A stretch of 64,000 bases of DNA, taken from assembly GCA_965243615.1 (NCBI GenBank), contig CBDEVO010000003.1:310001-374000 (forward strand), read 5' to 3'. The position numbers were made by a program, and so were the translations under genes. Under the pieces are notes generated by a model that saw nothing but the letters and a program-made list of their open reading frames with translations, searched no databases and was not told the origin of the DNA. Positions 1 through 8,565 of the stretch are shown piece by piece. Source of the stretch: JAJEEA01 sp965243615 (lineage in GTDB: Bacteria > Acidobacteriota > Vicinamibacteria > Vicinamibacterales > UBA8438). Positions within the stretch are counted from its first letter, which is position 1; the number at the start of each line of letters is the position of its first letter.

Positions 1-1332
1 CTCGCCGGTGGTGGGGTCCTTCACCGCCTCGCGGCAGGTGATGAAGTAGGCGTAGCGCAGCCGCACCTCGCGGCCGGGGGCGAGGCGGAAGTACTTGCGC
101 GGGGGGTCCTCGCGGAAGTCGGTCCGCTCGACCCAGAGCTCGCGCGAGAACGGGACCACCCGCGACCCCATGCCGGCGTCCTCGGGGTTGTTGACCGCCT
201 CGACGTCCTCGACCTGCCCCTCGGGGTAGTTCTCGATGACGACCTTCAACGGCCGCAGCACCCCCATCACCCGCAAGGCCCGCTGGTTGAGGTCCTGGCG
301 CACCGCGTCCTCGAGCTGGGCGATGGACACGATGCTGTTGGCCTTGGCGATGCCGATGCGGTTGCAGAACTCGCGGATGGCCTCGGGCGTGTAGCCGCGG
401 CGGCGGAACCCCACGATGGTGGGCATGCGGGGGTCGTCCCACCCGGCCACGTGCTTCTCCGACACGAGCTCGAGCAGCTTGCGCTTGCTGAGCACGGTGT
501 AGCTGAGGTTGAGGCGCGCGAACTCGATCTGGCGCGGCCGGCAGGGCACGTCGATGTTCTCGAGGAACCAGTCGTAGAGGGGCCGGTGGTCCTCGAACTC
601 GAGAGTGCACAGCGAGTGGGTGATGCCCTCGAACGCGTCCGACAGGGGGTGCGTGAAGTCGTACATCGGGTAGATGCACCACGCGTCGCCGCTGCGATAG
701 TGCGGCACCCGCCGGATGCGGTAGATGGTGGGGTCGCGCATGTTCATGTTGGGCGACGCCATGTCGATGCGAGCCCGCAGCGTGCGCGACCCGTCCTCGA
801 ACTCGCCGGCCCGCATGCGGGCGAAGAGGTCGAAGTTTTCGGCCACCGTCCGGTCGCGGAAGGGGCTGTTGCGGCCGGGCCGGTTCCACAGGCCGCGGTA
901 CTCGGAGACCTCGGCCCCCTGGAGGTCGCAGACGTACGCCTTTCCCGCCTCGATCAACTGCACCGCACAGTCGTGGAGCCGCTCGAAGTAGTCGGCGGCG
1001 TGGTAGAAGCGGTCGTCCCAGTCGAACCCGAGCCAGCGCACGTCGTCCTCGATGGCCCGCACGTACTCGACGCTCTCGGTCGTCGGGTTCGTGTCGTCCA
1101 TGCGGAGGTTGCACAGCCCGCCGTGCTCGGCCGCGAGCCCGAAGTTCAGGCAGATCGACTTGGCGTGCCCGATGTGCAGGTAGCCGTTGGGCTCGGGGGG
1201 AAACCGGGTGTGCACGCGGCCGCCGTGCTTCCCGGTCCGCTGGTCGTCGACCACGATCTGCCGGATGAAGTCGAGCCCGCCGGCCGCGTCCGCCGCGGCG
1301 TCCGTCGTCTCTCGTCGCACTTCAGTGGTCAT
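1..1332 (-). CDS. glnS: Glutaminyl-tRNA synthetase (3' end outside window)
   Basis: Class I aminoacyl-tRNA synthetase that charges tRNA-Gln in the cytoplasm. The first 444 residues are visible; the C-terminal anticodon-binding part runs off the left edge (bacterial GlnRS is about 550 residues). The HIGH-region motif PEPNGYLHIGHAK lies at residues 46-58 and the KMSKS-type loop reads VLSKRKL near residue 280. PEPNG, rather than the PSPTG of GluRS, separates it from the neighbouring gltX. The ATG at 1332 is the only good start: its reading frame enters the conserved N-terminal block about 40 residues later. It lies downstream of gltX on the same strand with a 167-bp gap. A tRNA-Gln(CUG) gene is also present in this window. 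Confidence 0.95.
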   Translation of the reverse strand, partial: MTTEVRRETTDAAADAAGGLDFIRQIVVDDQRTGKHGGRVHTRFPPEPNGYLHIGHAKSICLNFGLAAEHGGLCNLRMDDTNPTTESVEYVRAIEDDVRWLGFDWDDRFYHAADYFERLHDCAVQLIEAGKAYVCDLQGAEVSEYRGLWNRPGRNSPFRDRTVAENFDLFARMRAGEFEDGSRTLRARIDMASPNMNMRDPTIYRIRRVPHYRSGDAWCIYPMYDFTHPLSDAFEGITHSLCTLEFEDHRPLYDWFLENIDVPCRPRQIEFARLNLSYTVLSKRKLLELVSEKHVAGWDDPRMPTIVGFRRRGYTPEAIREFCNRIGIAKANSIVSIAQLEDAVRQDLNQRALRVMGVLRPLKVVIENYPEGQVEDVEAVNNPEDAGMGSRVVPFSRELWVERTDFREDPPRKYFRLAPGREVRLRYAYFITCREAVKDPTTGE

Positions 1333-1499
1333 CGCCGTTCCATCGTTGTTGCGCGGCTTGCCGCAAGATCCTCTGTTGTTCCGGTTTTCGGATCACGGAG
1401 CCGCCGTCTTCACGACGCCCGGCGCCCCGCCGCCTGGGGTCGCCGCCCCGACCAACCCGGTCGAGGTGTCGGCGTCTCCGGGCCGAGGGTGAAGTCGTT

Positions 1500-3080
1500 C
1501 TACGCCGCAGAGTCCTGGGGCGCGACCTGCGCCAACGCGCGGTCGATGCGGGCGAGGCAGGCCTCGGGGCCGAGGATGGCCAGCCCCTCGAACAGGCCGA
1601 AGCCGACCGCCTTGCCGGTCACCGCGACCCGTATCGCGTGGATGACCTGGCCGATGCGGATGCCCTCGGCCTCGACGAACTCGTGCAGCGCCCGCTCGAG
1701 CGTGGCCGCGTCGAACGGCCGCGTCGCCTCGAGACGGTCCCGGAACCGGCGCAGCAGCGGCGCGACCCCGTCCTTGCGCAGCCGCTTGTCGACCGCCTTC
1801 CCATCGTACGCGAGGTCGGCGTCCGCCTGGAAGAACTCGGGGTAGTCGAGCACGTCGCCGGCGACCTTGATGCGGTCGCCCGCCGCCCGCACCACGTCGC
1901 GCACGCGCGCCTGCCCGGCCGCCGACGGCGGCGACGCGACGAGCCCCGCCCGCTCGAGGAACGGCGTCGCGCGCGCAACCCGCTCGTCGAGGCCCAGCGC
2001 CTGCATCCGCCGCTCCTGGAACGCGGCGAGCTTCCCGGGGTCGAAGCTGGCCGCGGCCCGGTTGATGCGCTCCAGCGAGAAGTGGGCGACCATCTCGTCG
2101 CGGGTGAACCGCTCGGTGTGGTCGTCGAGCGACCAGCCGAGCAGGAGCAGGTAGTTGAGGAGCGCGTCGGGGTCGTAGCCGACGGCACGGTAGAAGTCGA
2201 CGACGACGGGGTTGAACGTTTCGGGCGACACCGCGAGCCGCGACCGCTCGGCGACGGCGAGGCCCCGGTCGTAGACGGCCTTGAACTCGTGGTGCCGCAG
2301 GTAGCGGTCGAGCTTGCGCTTGCTCAGCTTCTCGGCGCTCCCCGGCGCCGCCACGTACGGCACGTGGGCGAAGGCCGGCGGCTCGTAGCCGAGCGCGGTC
2401 GTGATGAAGAGCTGCCGCGGGGTGTTCGACAGGTGCTCGACGGCGCGGATGACGTGGGTGATGGCGAAGTCGTGGTCGTCGACGGCGCTCGCCAGGTGGT
2501 ACAGGCAGGTTCCGTCGGCCCGCTGGACGACGTGGTCCTGCTCGAGCGCCCACTCGAACTCGACGTCGCCCCGCACGAGGTCGCGGAACCGGCAGGCCCC
2601 CTCGCGAGGCATCTTCAGCCGCACCGCGGCACGGCGCCCCTCGGCCTCGAACCGGGCCGCGGCGGCGTCGGTCTCGGCCATCCACCGGCGGCTGTAGAGG
2701 AAGCGGCGCTTCTCGCGCTGCGCCGCCTCGCGCTCGGCCTGGATCTCCTCGCCGGTCGCGTAGTCACGGTACGCGGCGCCCGTCGCCAGCAGCCGCTCGA
2801 CCGCCTCCGAGTACCGGGCGCTCCGCTGCGACTGGAAGTACGGCGCGTACGGACCGCCGACCTCCGGCCCCTCGTCCCAGTCGAGCCCCAGCCAGCGGAA
2901 CCCGTCGAGGATGGGGCGCAGGGCGGCGGCGACGTTGCGCTCGGCGTCGGTGTCGTCGACCCGCAGCAGGAACTGCCCGCCGTGCCGCCGCGCGAAGAGC
3001 CAGTTGAACAGGGCGGTCCGCACCCCCCCGATGTGGAGGTAGCCGGTGGGGCTCGGAGCGAAGCGGGTGCGAACGGTCAT
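1500..3080 (-). CDS. gltX: Glutamyl-tRNA synthetase
   Basis: Charges tRNA-Glu with glutamate; 526 residues, normal for the family. The catalytic motif FAPSPTGYLHIGG is at residues 6-18 and the KMSKS-type loop KLSKRK near residue 252. A longer frame begins 13 codons upstream, but family alignments begin at MTVRTRFAPSP, so the ATG at 3080 is chosen. There is no Shine-Dalgarno before this ATG. A palindromic TATAAT lies about ten bases upstream, which suggests an almost leaderless transcript (inference). It is divergent from the esterase gene and followed on the same strand by glnS. Confidence 0.96.
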   Translation of the reverse strand: MTVRTRFAPSPTGYLHIGGVRTALFNWLFARRHGGQFLLRVDDTDAERNVAAALRPILDGFRWLGLDWDEGPEVGGPYAPYFQSQRSARYSEAVERLLATGAAYRDYATGEEIQAEREAAQREKRRFLYSRRWMAETDAAAARFEAEGRRAAVRLKMPREGACRFRDLVRGDVEFEWALEQDHVVQRADGTCLYHLASAVDDHDFAITHVIRAVEHLSNTPRQLFITTALGYEPPAFAHVPYVAAPGSAEKLSKRKLDRYLRHHEFKAVYDRGLAVAERSRLAVSPETFNPVVVDFYRAVGYDPDALLNYLLLLGWSLDDHTERFTRDEMVAHFSLERINRAAASFDPGKLAAFQERRMQALGLDERVARATPFLERAGLVASPPSAAGQARVRDVVRAAGDRIKVAGDVLDYPEFFQADADLAYDGKAVDKRLRKDGVAPLLRRFRDRLEATRPFDAATLERALHEFVEAEGIRIGQVIHAIRVAVTGKAVGFGLFEGLAILGPEACLARIDRALAQVAPQDSAA

Positions 3081-3088
3081 CGGTCGAG

Positions 3089-3098
3089 GATTATAATC
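3089..3098. promoter_or_regulatory. Palindromic -10 element between gltX and the esterase gene
   Basis: GATTATAATC is a perfect 10-bp palindrome containing TATAAT on both strands, in otherwise GC-rich DNA. On the minus strand the hexamer ends ten bases before the gltX ATG, so transcription would start about three bases from the start codon. On the plus strand it could serve the esterase gene about 75 bases downstream. No convincing -35 is visible on either side. Confidence 0.5.
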
Positions 3099-3172
3099 AG
3101 TGCCCCTTTGCCCCGACATCGGGACGGGAGGGAACCGGGATCCGCTGGCGAGACCCCGAGATGGAGACGACG

Positions 3173-3871
3173 ATGCCCTGGCTGTTGATGACCGCCCTGC
3201 TCGCGACGCTCGCCCAGTCGCCGCGCGAACCCGGCCTGCACAGCGCCGCCCTCGAGGTCGACGGGGTGGGCACCGTCACCTACGGCCTCTGGGTCCCGCG
3301 CGACTATGACCCCGCCGAGCCGCGTCCGCTGGTCCTCGCCCTCCACCCGGGCGGGTCGCCGGGCCCCGGCTACGGCGCGCAGTTCCTCCGCGGATTCGTC
3401 GCCCCCGCGCTCCAGGACTGGGGCGCCGTCGTCGTCTCTCCCGACGCCCCGGCGCGTCGCTGGAACAACGAGACCAGCGAGCGCGGCGTGCTCGCCCTGA
3501 TCGAGGACGTCCGGGCGACGTACGCCATCGACCCCGCCCGCATCCTCGTCGCCGGATACAGCATGGGGGGACGCGGCACCTGGTACATGGCGGCGCGCCA
3601 TCCCGACCTGTTCACGGCCGCGATCCCCATGGCCGCGCAATCCGACCCCGACGAGGCGCCCCGCGTCGGAGACATGCCGGTGTTCATCATCCACCCCCGC
3701 GAGGACGAGGTGGTGCCGTTCGAGCCGGCGGAGCGGACCGCGCAGGAGATGGAGGCCCGGGGGCAGAACGTGTCGTTCCTGCCCCTGGAGGGCGTCGGAC
3801 ACTTCCAGATGAGGCCCGAGCCGCTGCGCCGCGGCGGCGACTGGGTGCGGCAGCGCTGGGCGGAACGGTAG
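3173..3871 (+). CDS. Secreted alpha/beta-hydrolase (PHB-depolymerase/dienelactone-hydrolase-like esterase)
   Basis: Probable secreted serine esterase of 232 residues. The nucleophile elbow is GYSMGG, the acid is likely the Asp/Glu cluster in HPREDEVVP, and the base is the His of VGHF near the C-terminus. Those three positions have the spacing of the alpha/beta-hydrolase triad. The N-terminus (MPWLLMTALLATLAQS) is a short signal peptide. An ATG at 3161 is in frame, but GGAG at 3163-3166 sits six bases before the ATG at 3173, so that start is preferred. The substrate cannot be read from the sequence; the family includes feruloyl esterases and short-chain polyester hydrolases. Confidence 0.8.
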   Translation: MPWLLMTALLATLAQSPREPGLHSAALEVDGVGTVTYGLWVPRDYDPAEPRPLVLALHPGGSPGPGYGAQFLRGFVAPALQDWGAVVVSPDAPARRWNNETSERGVLALIEDVRATYAIDPARILVAGYSMGGRGTWYMAARHPDLFTAAIPMAAQSDPDEAPRVGDMPVFIIHPREDEVVPFEPAERTAQEMEARGQNVSFLPLEGVGHFQMRPEPLRRGGDWVRQRWAER

Positions 3872-3989
3872 GGATGCCGGTCGGGCGGGAAGCGGAGCCG
3901 CGAGGCCGCAATGGCGGGCCGCGACCGGGGTGCCCGAGTTTCGGGCCCGACGACTTGTCGGACGGCCATCGACGGCCACGGATAGCGTC

Positions 3990-5033
3990 ATGAAGTACCG
4001 CCGGCTCGCGAACACCGGAATCTACGTCTCCGAGCTGTGCCTCGGGGCGATGACGTTCGGCGGCCAGGGCCCGTTCCAGGCCATCGGCGCCCTGGGCCAG
4101 GCCGAGGCCGACGCCCTCGTCCACCGGGCCCTCGACGCCGGCGTCAACTTCTTCGACACCGCCAACGTGTACTCGCTCGGCCAGTCGGAGGAGATGCTCG
4201 GGGCCGCCCTCGGCCCGCGCCGGAAGGACGTCATCGTCGCCACGAAGGTGCGCGGGCGGATGGGCGACGGCCCCAACGAGCTCGGGCTGTCGCGCGTGCA
4301 CATCATGCAGCAGTGCGACGCGAGCCTGCGGCGCCTCGGCACCGACTGCATCGACCTGTACCAGATCCACGGACCGGACCCGCAGACCGACATCCGGGAG
4401 ACCCTCGAAGCGCTGACCGACCTCGTCCGGGCGGGCAAGGTGCGCTACATCGGCTGCTCGAACCTGCCGGCGTGGCAGCTCATGAAGGCCCTCGGCGTCT
4501 CGCGGCGGCACGGGCTCGCGGAGTTCGTGAGCACCCAGTCGTACTACGCCATCGCGGGCCGGGAGCTCGAGCGCGAGATGGTCCCGCTGGTGAAGGACCA
4601 GGGTCTGGGGCTGCTCCCGTGGAGCCCCCTCGCCGGCGGGTTCCTGTCGGGCAAGTTCACGCGCGACGGCGAGACCGATCCCGACGCGCGGCGGGTGTCC
4701 TTCGACTTCCCGCCCGTCGACAAGGCGCGGGGCTTCGACATCATCGACGTCATGCGCGACGTGGCCCGCGCGCACGACGCGTCGGTGGCCCGGGTCGCCC
4801 TCGCGTGGCTCCTTCACCAGCCGGCGGTCACCAGCGTCATCATCGGCGCGAAGCGGCTCGATCAGCTCGACGACAACCTGGCCTCGGTCGACCTCGCCCT
4901 CAGCCCCGACGAGCTGGAGCGGCTCGACGCGGTCAGCGCGCTCCCGGTGGAGTACCCGGCGTGGATGGACATGATGCAGACCGACCGCGAGCCGGGCACC
5001 ACGCGCGACTGGAGCCGGTTCGCGCGGAAGTGA
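3990..5033 (+). CDS. Aldo/keto reductase
   Basis: NAD(P)H-dependent TIM-barrel oxidoreductase of 347 residues, cytoplasmic. Conserved features visible are the Asp-Tyr part of the tetrad in FFDTANVYSLGQSEEMLG, the Lys in VATKVRGR, the His in LYQIHGPD, and a C-terminal cofactor-binding segment VTSVIIGAKRLDQLDDNL. The YajO/Tas-like length and the GPD after the catalytic His point to the AKR11/AKR12-type clade. The start is placed at MKYRRLANTG because the family begins there; the reading frame is open 20 codons further upstream. The gene stands alone. Confidence 0.88.
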   Translation: MKYRRLANTGIYVSELCLGAMTFGGQGPFQAIGALGQAEADALVHRALDAGVNFFDTANVYSLGQSEEMLGAALGPRRKDVIVATKVRGRMGDGPNELGLSRVHIMQQCDASLRRLGTDCIDLYQIHGPDPQTDIRETLEALTDLVRAGKVRYIGCSNLPAWQLMKALGVSRRHGLAEFVSTQSYYAIAGRELEREMVPLVKDQGLGLLPWSPLAGGFLSGKFTRDGETDPDARRVSFDFPPVDKARGFDIIDVMRDVARAHDASVARVALAWLLHQPAVTSVIIGAKRLDQLDDNLASVDLALSPDELERLDAVSALPVEYPAWMDMMQTDREPGTTRDWSRFARK

Positions 5034-5393
5034 CGGGGCGCCCGGGAGGCTGCGCCACGGACGGCGCCGCCTCCGGCGGAGGCGCAGACTCCCCGGCGTG
5101 TCGGTGGGGCGGCCATCCTCGCGGCGCAGGAGTTTCGCGGCAGCGAGACTGCCAAGGCGGCCGCAGGGTCGCCCGACGGCGATTGGCGGGCCGGGTCGGG
5201 AGCCTCCGGCCGCCCGAATGATGAATCGAAACTTCCCCCGATACGTAGTACAACTCGACACCGGCGCGCGCACGCCGGTCTGGAGGAATACTACGCGGGG
5301 ACTCGACGCCGTCTCCGTTCGCATCGCCGTCACCGCCGCCGGTCGGCCGGCGGCGCCGCGGCAACCCGGGTGTTTCAGAAGGAGAACACCGAC
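5034..5393. other. Intergenic region before hflK
   Basis: No gene is supported in these 360 bases. They hold a diverged copy of a short dispersed repeat (core GGCGATTGGCGGGCC near 5178-5192) and a 7-bp stem hairpin (ACCGGCG / CGCCGGT, 5260-5279) in what would be the hflK leader. The hflK ribosome-binding site is at the right end. Confidence 0.5.
5160..5192 (+). repeat. Dispersed intergenic repeat, diverged copy
   Basis: The segment ends in GACGGCGATTGGCGGGCC. This resembles, on the opposite strand, repeats at 29559-29616, 41886-41922 and 51134-51190. It is the most diverged of the four, and membership rests mainly on the shared 3' core. Confidence 0.35.
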
Positions 5394-6431
5394 ATGAACG
5401 ACAACTTCAGCGTCGTCGACGCCGACGGGTTCAGGGTGCCCAGAATCCCCTGGCGAGCACTGGGCGCGGGCATCCTGGTCCTCGCCGGCCTCGTCACCAC
5501 GGCCGGAGCCGTGTATCAGATCGAGCCCGAGGAGGTCGGGGTGGTGCTGCGGTTCGGCAAGTACGTCCGCACCAGCGAGCCGGGCCTGAACTTCAAGATC
5601 CCGTTCGTCGAGCAGATGGAGCGCGTGCCGGTGCAGCGGCAGCTCAAGCAGGAGTTCGGCTTCCGCACCACCGCGGCGGGTATCCGCACCGAGTACGCGG
5701 GCCAGCAGCAGGCGCTCGCGGACGAGTCGGTGATGCTGACCGGCGACCTGAACGTCGCGGTGGTCGAGTGGATCGTCCAGTACCGCGTGGACGATCCCTA
5801 CGAGTACCTGTTCAAGGTGCGCAACCTCGAGGACACGTTCCGAGCGATGAACGAGGCGGTCATGCGGGAGACGGTCGGCGACCGGACCGTCACCGAGGTC
5901 GTCACGGTGGGCCGGCAGGAGATCGAGACCACCGTCGAGGGCCGCTTGCAGACGCTGACCGAGCAGTACCAGATGGGCATCACGATCGACCAGGTGGTGC
6001 TGCAGGACGTCAATCCGCCGGACCCCGTCAAGCCGTCCTGGGACGAGGTCAGCCAGGCCCAGCAGCAGCGCGACCGGCTCATCAACGAGGCGCTGGCCGA
6101 GTACAACGCGGTCATTCCGCGTGCCCGCGGTGAAGCCCAGCAGACCATCCTGCAGGCCGAGGGTTATGCGCTGGACCGGATCAACCGCGCGCAGGGCGAG
6201 GCCACCCGGTTCGCGTCCATCGAGGAGGCGTACCGGGCCGCCCCCAACGTGACCCGGCGGCGGATGTACCTGGAGACGATGCAGCGCATTCTGCCGGCGG
6301 TCGGACGCAAGGTGTTCGTGGCCGAAGGGGCTACGGGGGTACTGCCGCTGCTGTCGCTGGACGGCGGCGCGCGGGCGGCCACCGCGCCCTTGACCGGCAC
6401 CACGGCGGCGCGGACGGGGGGTGAGCAATGA
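5394..6431 (+). CDS. hflK: Membrane-anchored SPFH protease modulator HflK
   Basis: Partner of HflC in the large membrane cage that surrounds FtsH and tunes its proteolysis. The 345-residue protein has one N-terminal membrane segment (about residues 20-38), then the SPFH/band-7 domain beginning QIEPEEVGVVLRFGKY. A helical region rich in Gln/Ala/Glu follows (QQQRDRLINEALAEYNAVIPRA). The start is fixed by AGAAGGAG at 5377-5384, ten bases before ATG 5394; an in-frame ATG at 5370 lies before this site and is rejected. The stop overlaps the hflC start (ATGA), so translation is coupled. Confidence 0.93.
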   Translation: MNDNFSVVDADGFRVPRIPWRALGAGILVLAGLVTTAGAVYQIEPEEVGVVLRFGKYVRTSEPGLNFKIPFVEQMERVPVQRQLKQEFGFRTTAAGIRTEYAGQQQALADESVMLTGDLNVAVVEWIVQYRVDDPYEYLFKVRNLEDTFRAMNEAVMRETVGDRTVTEVVTVGRQEIETTVEGRLQTLTEQYQMGITIDQVVLQDVNPPDPVKPSWDEVSQAQQQRDRLINEALAEYNAVIPRARGEAQQTILQAEGYALDRINRAQGEATRFASIEEAYRAAPNVTRRRMYLETMQRILPAVGRKVFVAEGATGVLPLLSLDGGARAATAPLTGTTAARTGGEQ

Positions 6432-7360
6432 GAAGCACGCGACCGACGTTGGTGATCCTGCTGGTGGTCGGCCTGTTCCTGGCCGCCAGCTCGGCCTACA
6501 TCGTCAGCGAGACCAACCAGGTGGTCATCACCCAGTTCGGCGAGCCGGTCGGCGAGCCGATCACCGAGCCCGGCCTCCACTTCAAGATCCCGTTCATCCA
6601 GACCGCCAACATGTTCGAGAAGCGGTTCCTGGAGTGGGACGGGTTCCCCAACCAGGTCCCGACCCGCGACCGGCGGTTCATCTGGGTGGACACCTACGCG
6701 CGGTGGCGCATCACCGATCCCCTGCTCTTCTTCCAGCGCTTGCGCGACGAGCGGGGGGCGCAGTCGCGGCTCGACGACATCCTCGACGGCGAGACCCGCA
6801 ACGCGGTGGCGCGGCACGACCTGATCGAGATCGTCCGCACCAGCAACCGCGAGCCCGCGGACACCGCCGCGAGCGAGCTGGAGGAGGCGGAGACGCTCGA
6901 TCCCATCGTGACCGGCCGCGAGCAGATCACCCGCGAGATTCTCGACGCCGCGGCCGCCGCGGTGGGCGAGCTGGGCATCGAGCTGCTCGACCTGAAGTTC
7001 AAGCGGATCAACTACATCGCCGACGTGCAGCAGGACGTCTTCGCCCGCATGATCGCCGAGCGGCAGCGCATCGCCGAGGAGTTCCGCTCGGAGGGCCAGG
7101 GCGAGTCGGCCCGCATCCAGGGCGAGCGCGAGCGGGACCTCGCGCAGATCCAGTCCGAGGCGTTCCGCTCGGCGGAGGAGATTCGCGGCAACGCCGACGC
7201 CGAGGCCATCGACATCTACGCCGACGCCTACGGCCGGGACGCCCAGTTCTACGCGTTCACGAAGTCGCTCGAGACCTACGAGCGCACCATGGACCCCAGC
7301 ACGTTCTTCATCCTGGGGACCGACAGCGAGCTGCTGCGTTTCCTCGAGACGCCGCGGTAG
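6428..7360 (+). CDS. hflC: Membrane-anchored SPFH protease modulator HflC
   Basis: Second subunit of the HflKC complex, 310 residues. A signal-anchor helix (LVILLVVGLFLAASSAYIV) precedes the SPFH domain (NQVVITQFGEPV, GLHFKIPFI). The C-terminal helical zone contains EAFRSAEEIRGNADAEA and FYAFTKSLETYERTM, typical of HflC. It overlaps hflK by four bases (ATGA). The pair is followed by three strong hairpins, so the transcript probably ends there. No ftsH is in the window. Confidence 0.93.
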   Translation: MRSTRPTLVILLVVGLFLAASSAYIVSETNQVVITQFGEPVGEPITEPGLHFKIPFIQTANMFEKRFLEWDGFPNQVPTRDRRFIWVDTYARWRITDPLLFFQRLRDERGAQSRLDDILDGETRNAVARHDLIEIVRTSNREPADTAASELEEAETLDPIVTGREQITREILDAAAAAVGELGIELLDLKFKRINYIADVQQDVFARMIAERQRIAEEFRSEGQGESARIQGERERDLAQIQSEAFRSAEEIRGNADAEAIDIYADAYGRDAQFYAFTKSLETYERTMDPSTFFILGTDSELLRFLETPR

Positions 7361-7368
7361 CGCGACTG

Positions 7369-7452
7369 CGCGACCTTGCGGTCGCGTGGAGTTCGCTGTG
7401 CGAACTCCTGCAGCACAAGCGCCCGGCGCGACCCCCACGGGTCGCGCCGGGC
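7369..7452 (+). terminator. Three consecutive hairpins after hflC
   Basis: Three perfect inverted repeats follow one another. CGCGACC/GGTCGCG lies at 7369-7386 with a 4-base loop. GGAGTTCG/CGAACTCC lies at 7388-7408 with a 5-base loop. A 14-bp stem, GCCCGGCGCGACCC/GGGTCGCGCCGGGC, lies at 7421-7452 with loop CCAC. No U-tract follows. They fill most of the 137-bp gap between hflC and the CNNM gene and probably act as transcription terminator or mRNA stabiliser. Confidence 0.6.
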
Positions 7453-7497
7453 GGCGAGGGCGGTTGCATCCCAAGGCGGGAACCCCGACCATACGGC

Positions 7498-8565
7498 ATG
7501 CTCGAACTCGCCCTCGTCGTCGGCATCGTGGTGCTGACCTCGGCCGCCTGCTCGCTGTTCGAGGCGGTGCTGTACTCGGTGCCGCCGGCCCACATCGACA
7601 CCCTCGAGCGCGCCGGCCAGCCCGCGGGGCCGCTGCTCCGGCGGCTGCGGTCGCAGGTCGACCGGCCCATCGCGGCCATCCTGTCGCTGAACACCGTCGC
7701 CAACACCGGGGGCGCGGCCCTCGCAGGGGCAATCGCCACGAGCGTCCTGGAATCGGTCTGGATCGGCTGGTTCTCCGCCGCCTTCACCCTCGCCATCCTC
7801 GTCTTCTCGGAGATCGTCCCCAAGACCGCGGGGGTCGTCTACGCGCGGCAGCTCGCCGGACCCATCGCCGCCCCCCTGCAGGCGCTGGTGGTCGCCTTCG
7901 CCCCCGTCATCTGGCTCAGCCGCCGCCTGACGAGCCTCGTCGCGGCGGGCAAGGCGGTCGAGCGGGTCTCGGACGAGGAGCTGCTCCTGATGGTGCGGCG
8001 GGGCCTGAGCTCGGGCGACCTGAAGCCGCACGAGGCCGACGTCATCAGCAACGTCCTCGCCCTCGAGGCGAAGACGGCGGCCGAGATCATGACCCCGCGC
8101 ACGGTGCTCTTCACCCTGCCCACGGCGACCCGGGTCGCCGAGGCCGCGGCCGACAAGCAGCTCATGCGCCACAGCCGGGTGCCCGTCTACGACGAGGACC
8201 CCGACGACATCGTGGGCATCGTCCACCGGCACGACATCCTGCGCGCGGCGGCCCGGGACGAGTTCGACACCACCCTCGACCGCCTCATGCGCCGCGTCCT
8301 CTTCGTCGTCGAGACGGCCAAGCTCGACCAACTGCTGCGCGTCTTCCTCGAGCAGCGGCAGCACCTGATGGTGGTCACCGACGAGTTCGGCAGCGTCAGC
8401 GGCATCGTGACCCTCGAGGACGTCCTCGAGGAGATTCTCGGGCGCGAGATTGTCGACGAGTTCGACCACGTCGCCGACCTCCGCGCGTTCGCCCGCCAGC
8501 AGCGGGGCGCCCGGCGGACGCCGGCCCCGGTCTTGCCGCCGGACGAGCGAACCGACCATGGATGA
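7498..8565 (+). CDS. CNNM/CBS-domain transporter (HlyC/CorC family)
   Basis: Integral membrane protein of 355 residues. It has an N-terminal CNNM (DUF21) domain with about four helices (LVVGIVVLTSAACSLFEAVL; SAAFTLAILVFSEIVPKT), then two CBS domains (AEIMTPRTVLFTL; RVPVYDEDPDDIVGIV; DEFGSVSGIVTLEDVLEEIL). The family is linked to Mg2+/Co2+ efflux. The C-terminal CorC-HlyC domain seen in longer members is absent. Start ATG 7498 opens the first membrane helix. It overlaps the following ABC ATPase gene by eight bases, which suggests one transcript. Confidence 0.86.
   Translation: MLELALVVGIVVLTSAACSLFEAVLYSVPPAHIDTLERAGQPAGPLLRRLRSQVDRPIAAILSLNTVANTGGAALAGAIATSVLESVWIGWFSAAFTLAILVFSEIVPKTAGVVYARQLAGPIAAPLQALVVAFAPVIWLSRRLTSLVAAGKAVERVSDEELLLMVRRGLSSGDLKPHEADVISNVLALEAKTAAEIMTPRTVLFTLPTATRVAEAAADKQLMRHSRVPVYDEDPDDIVGIVHRHDILRAAARDEFDTTLDRLMRRVLFVVETAKLDQLLRVFLEQRQHLMVVTDEFGSVSGIVTLEDVLEEILGREIVDEFDHVADLRAFARQQRGARRTPAPVLPPDERTDHG

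Noticed and set aside
3687..6428. 913-codon minus-strand frame over the aldo/keto reductase and hflK
   Set aside because: Shadow of two well-supported plus-strand genes; no domain, biased composition.
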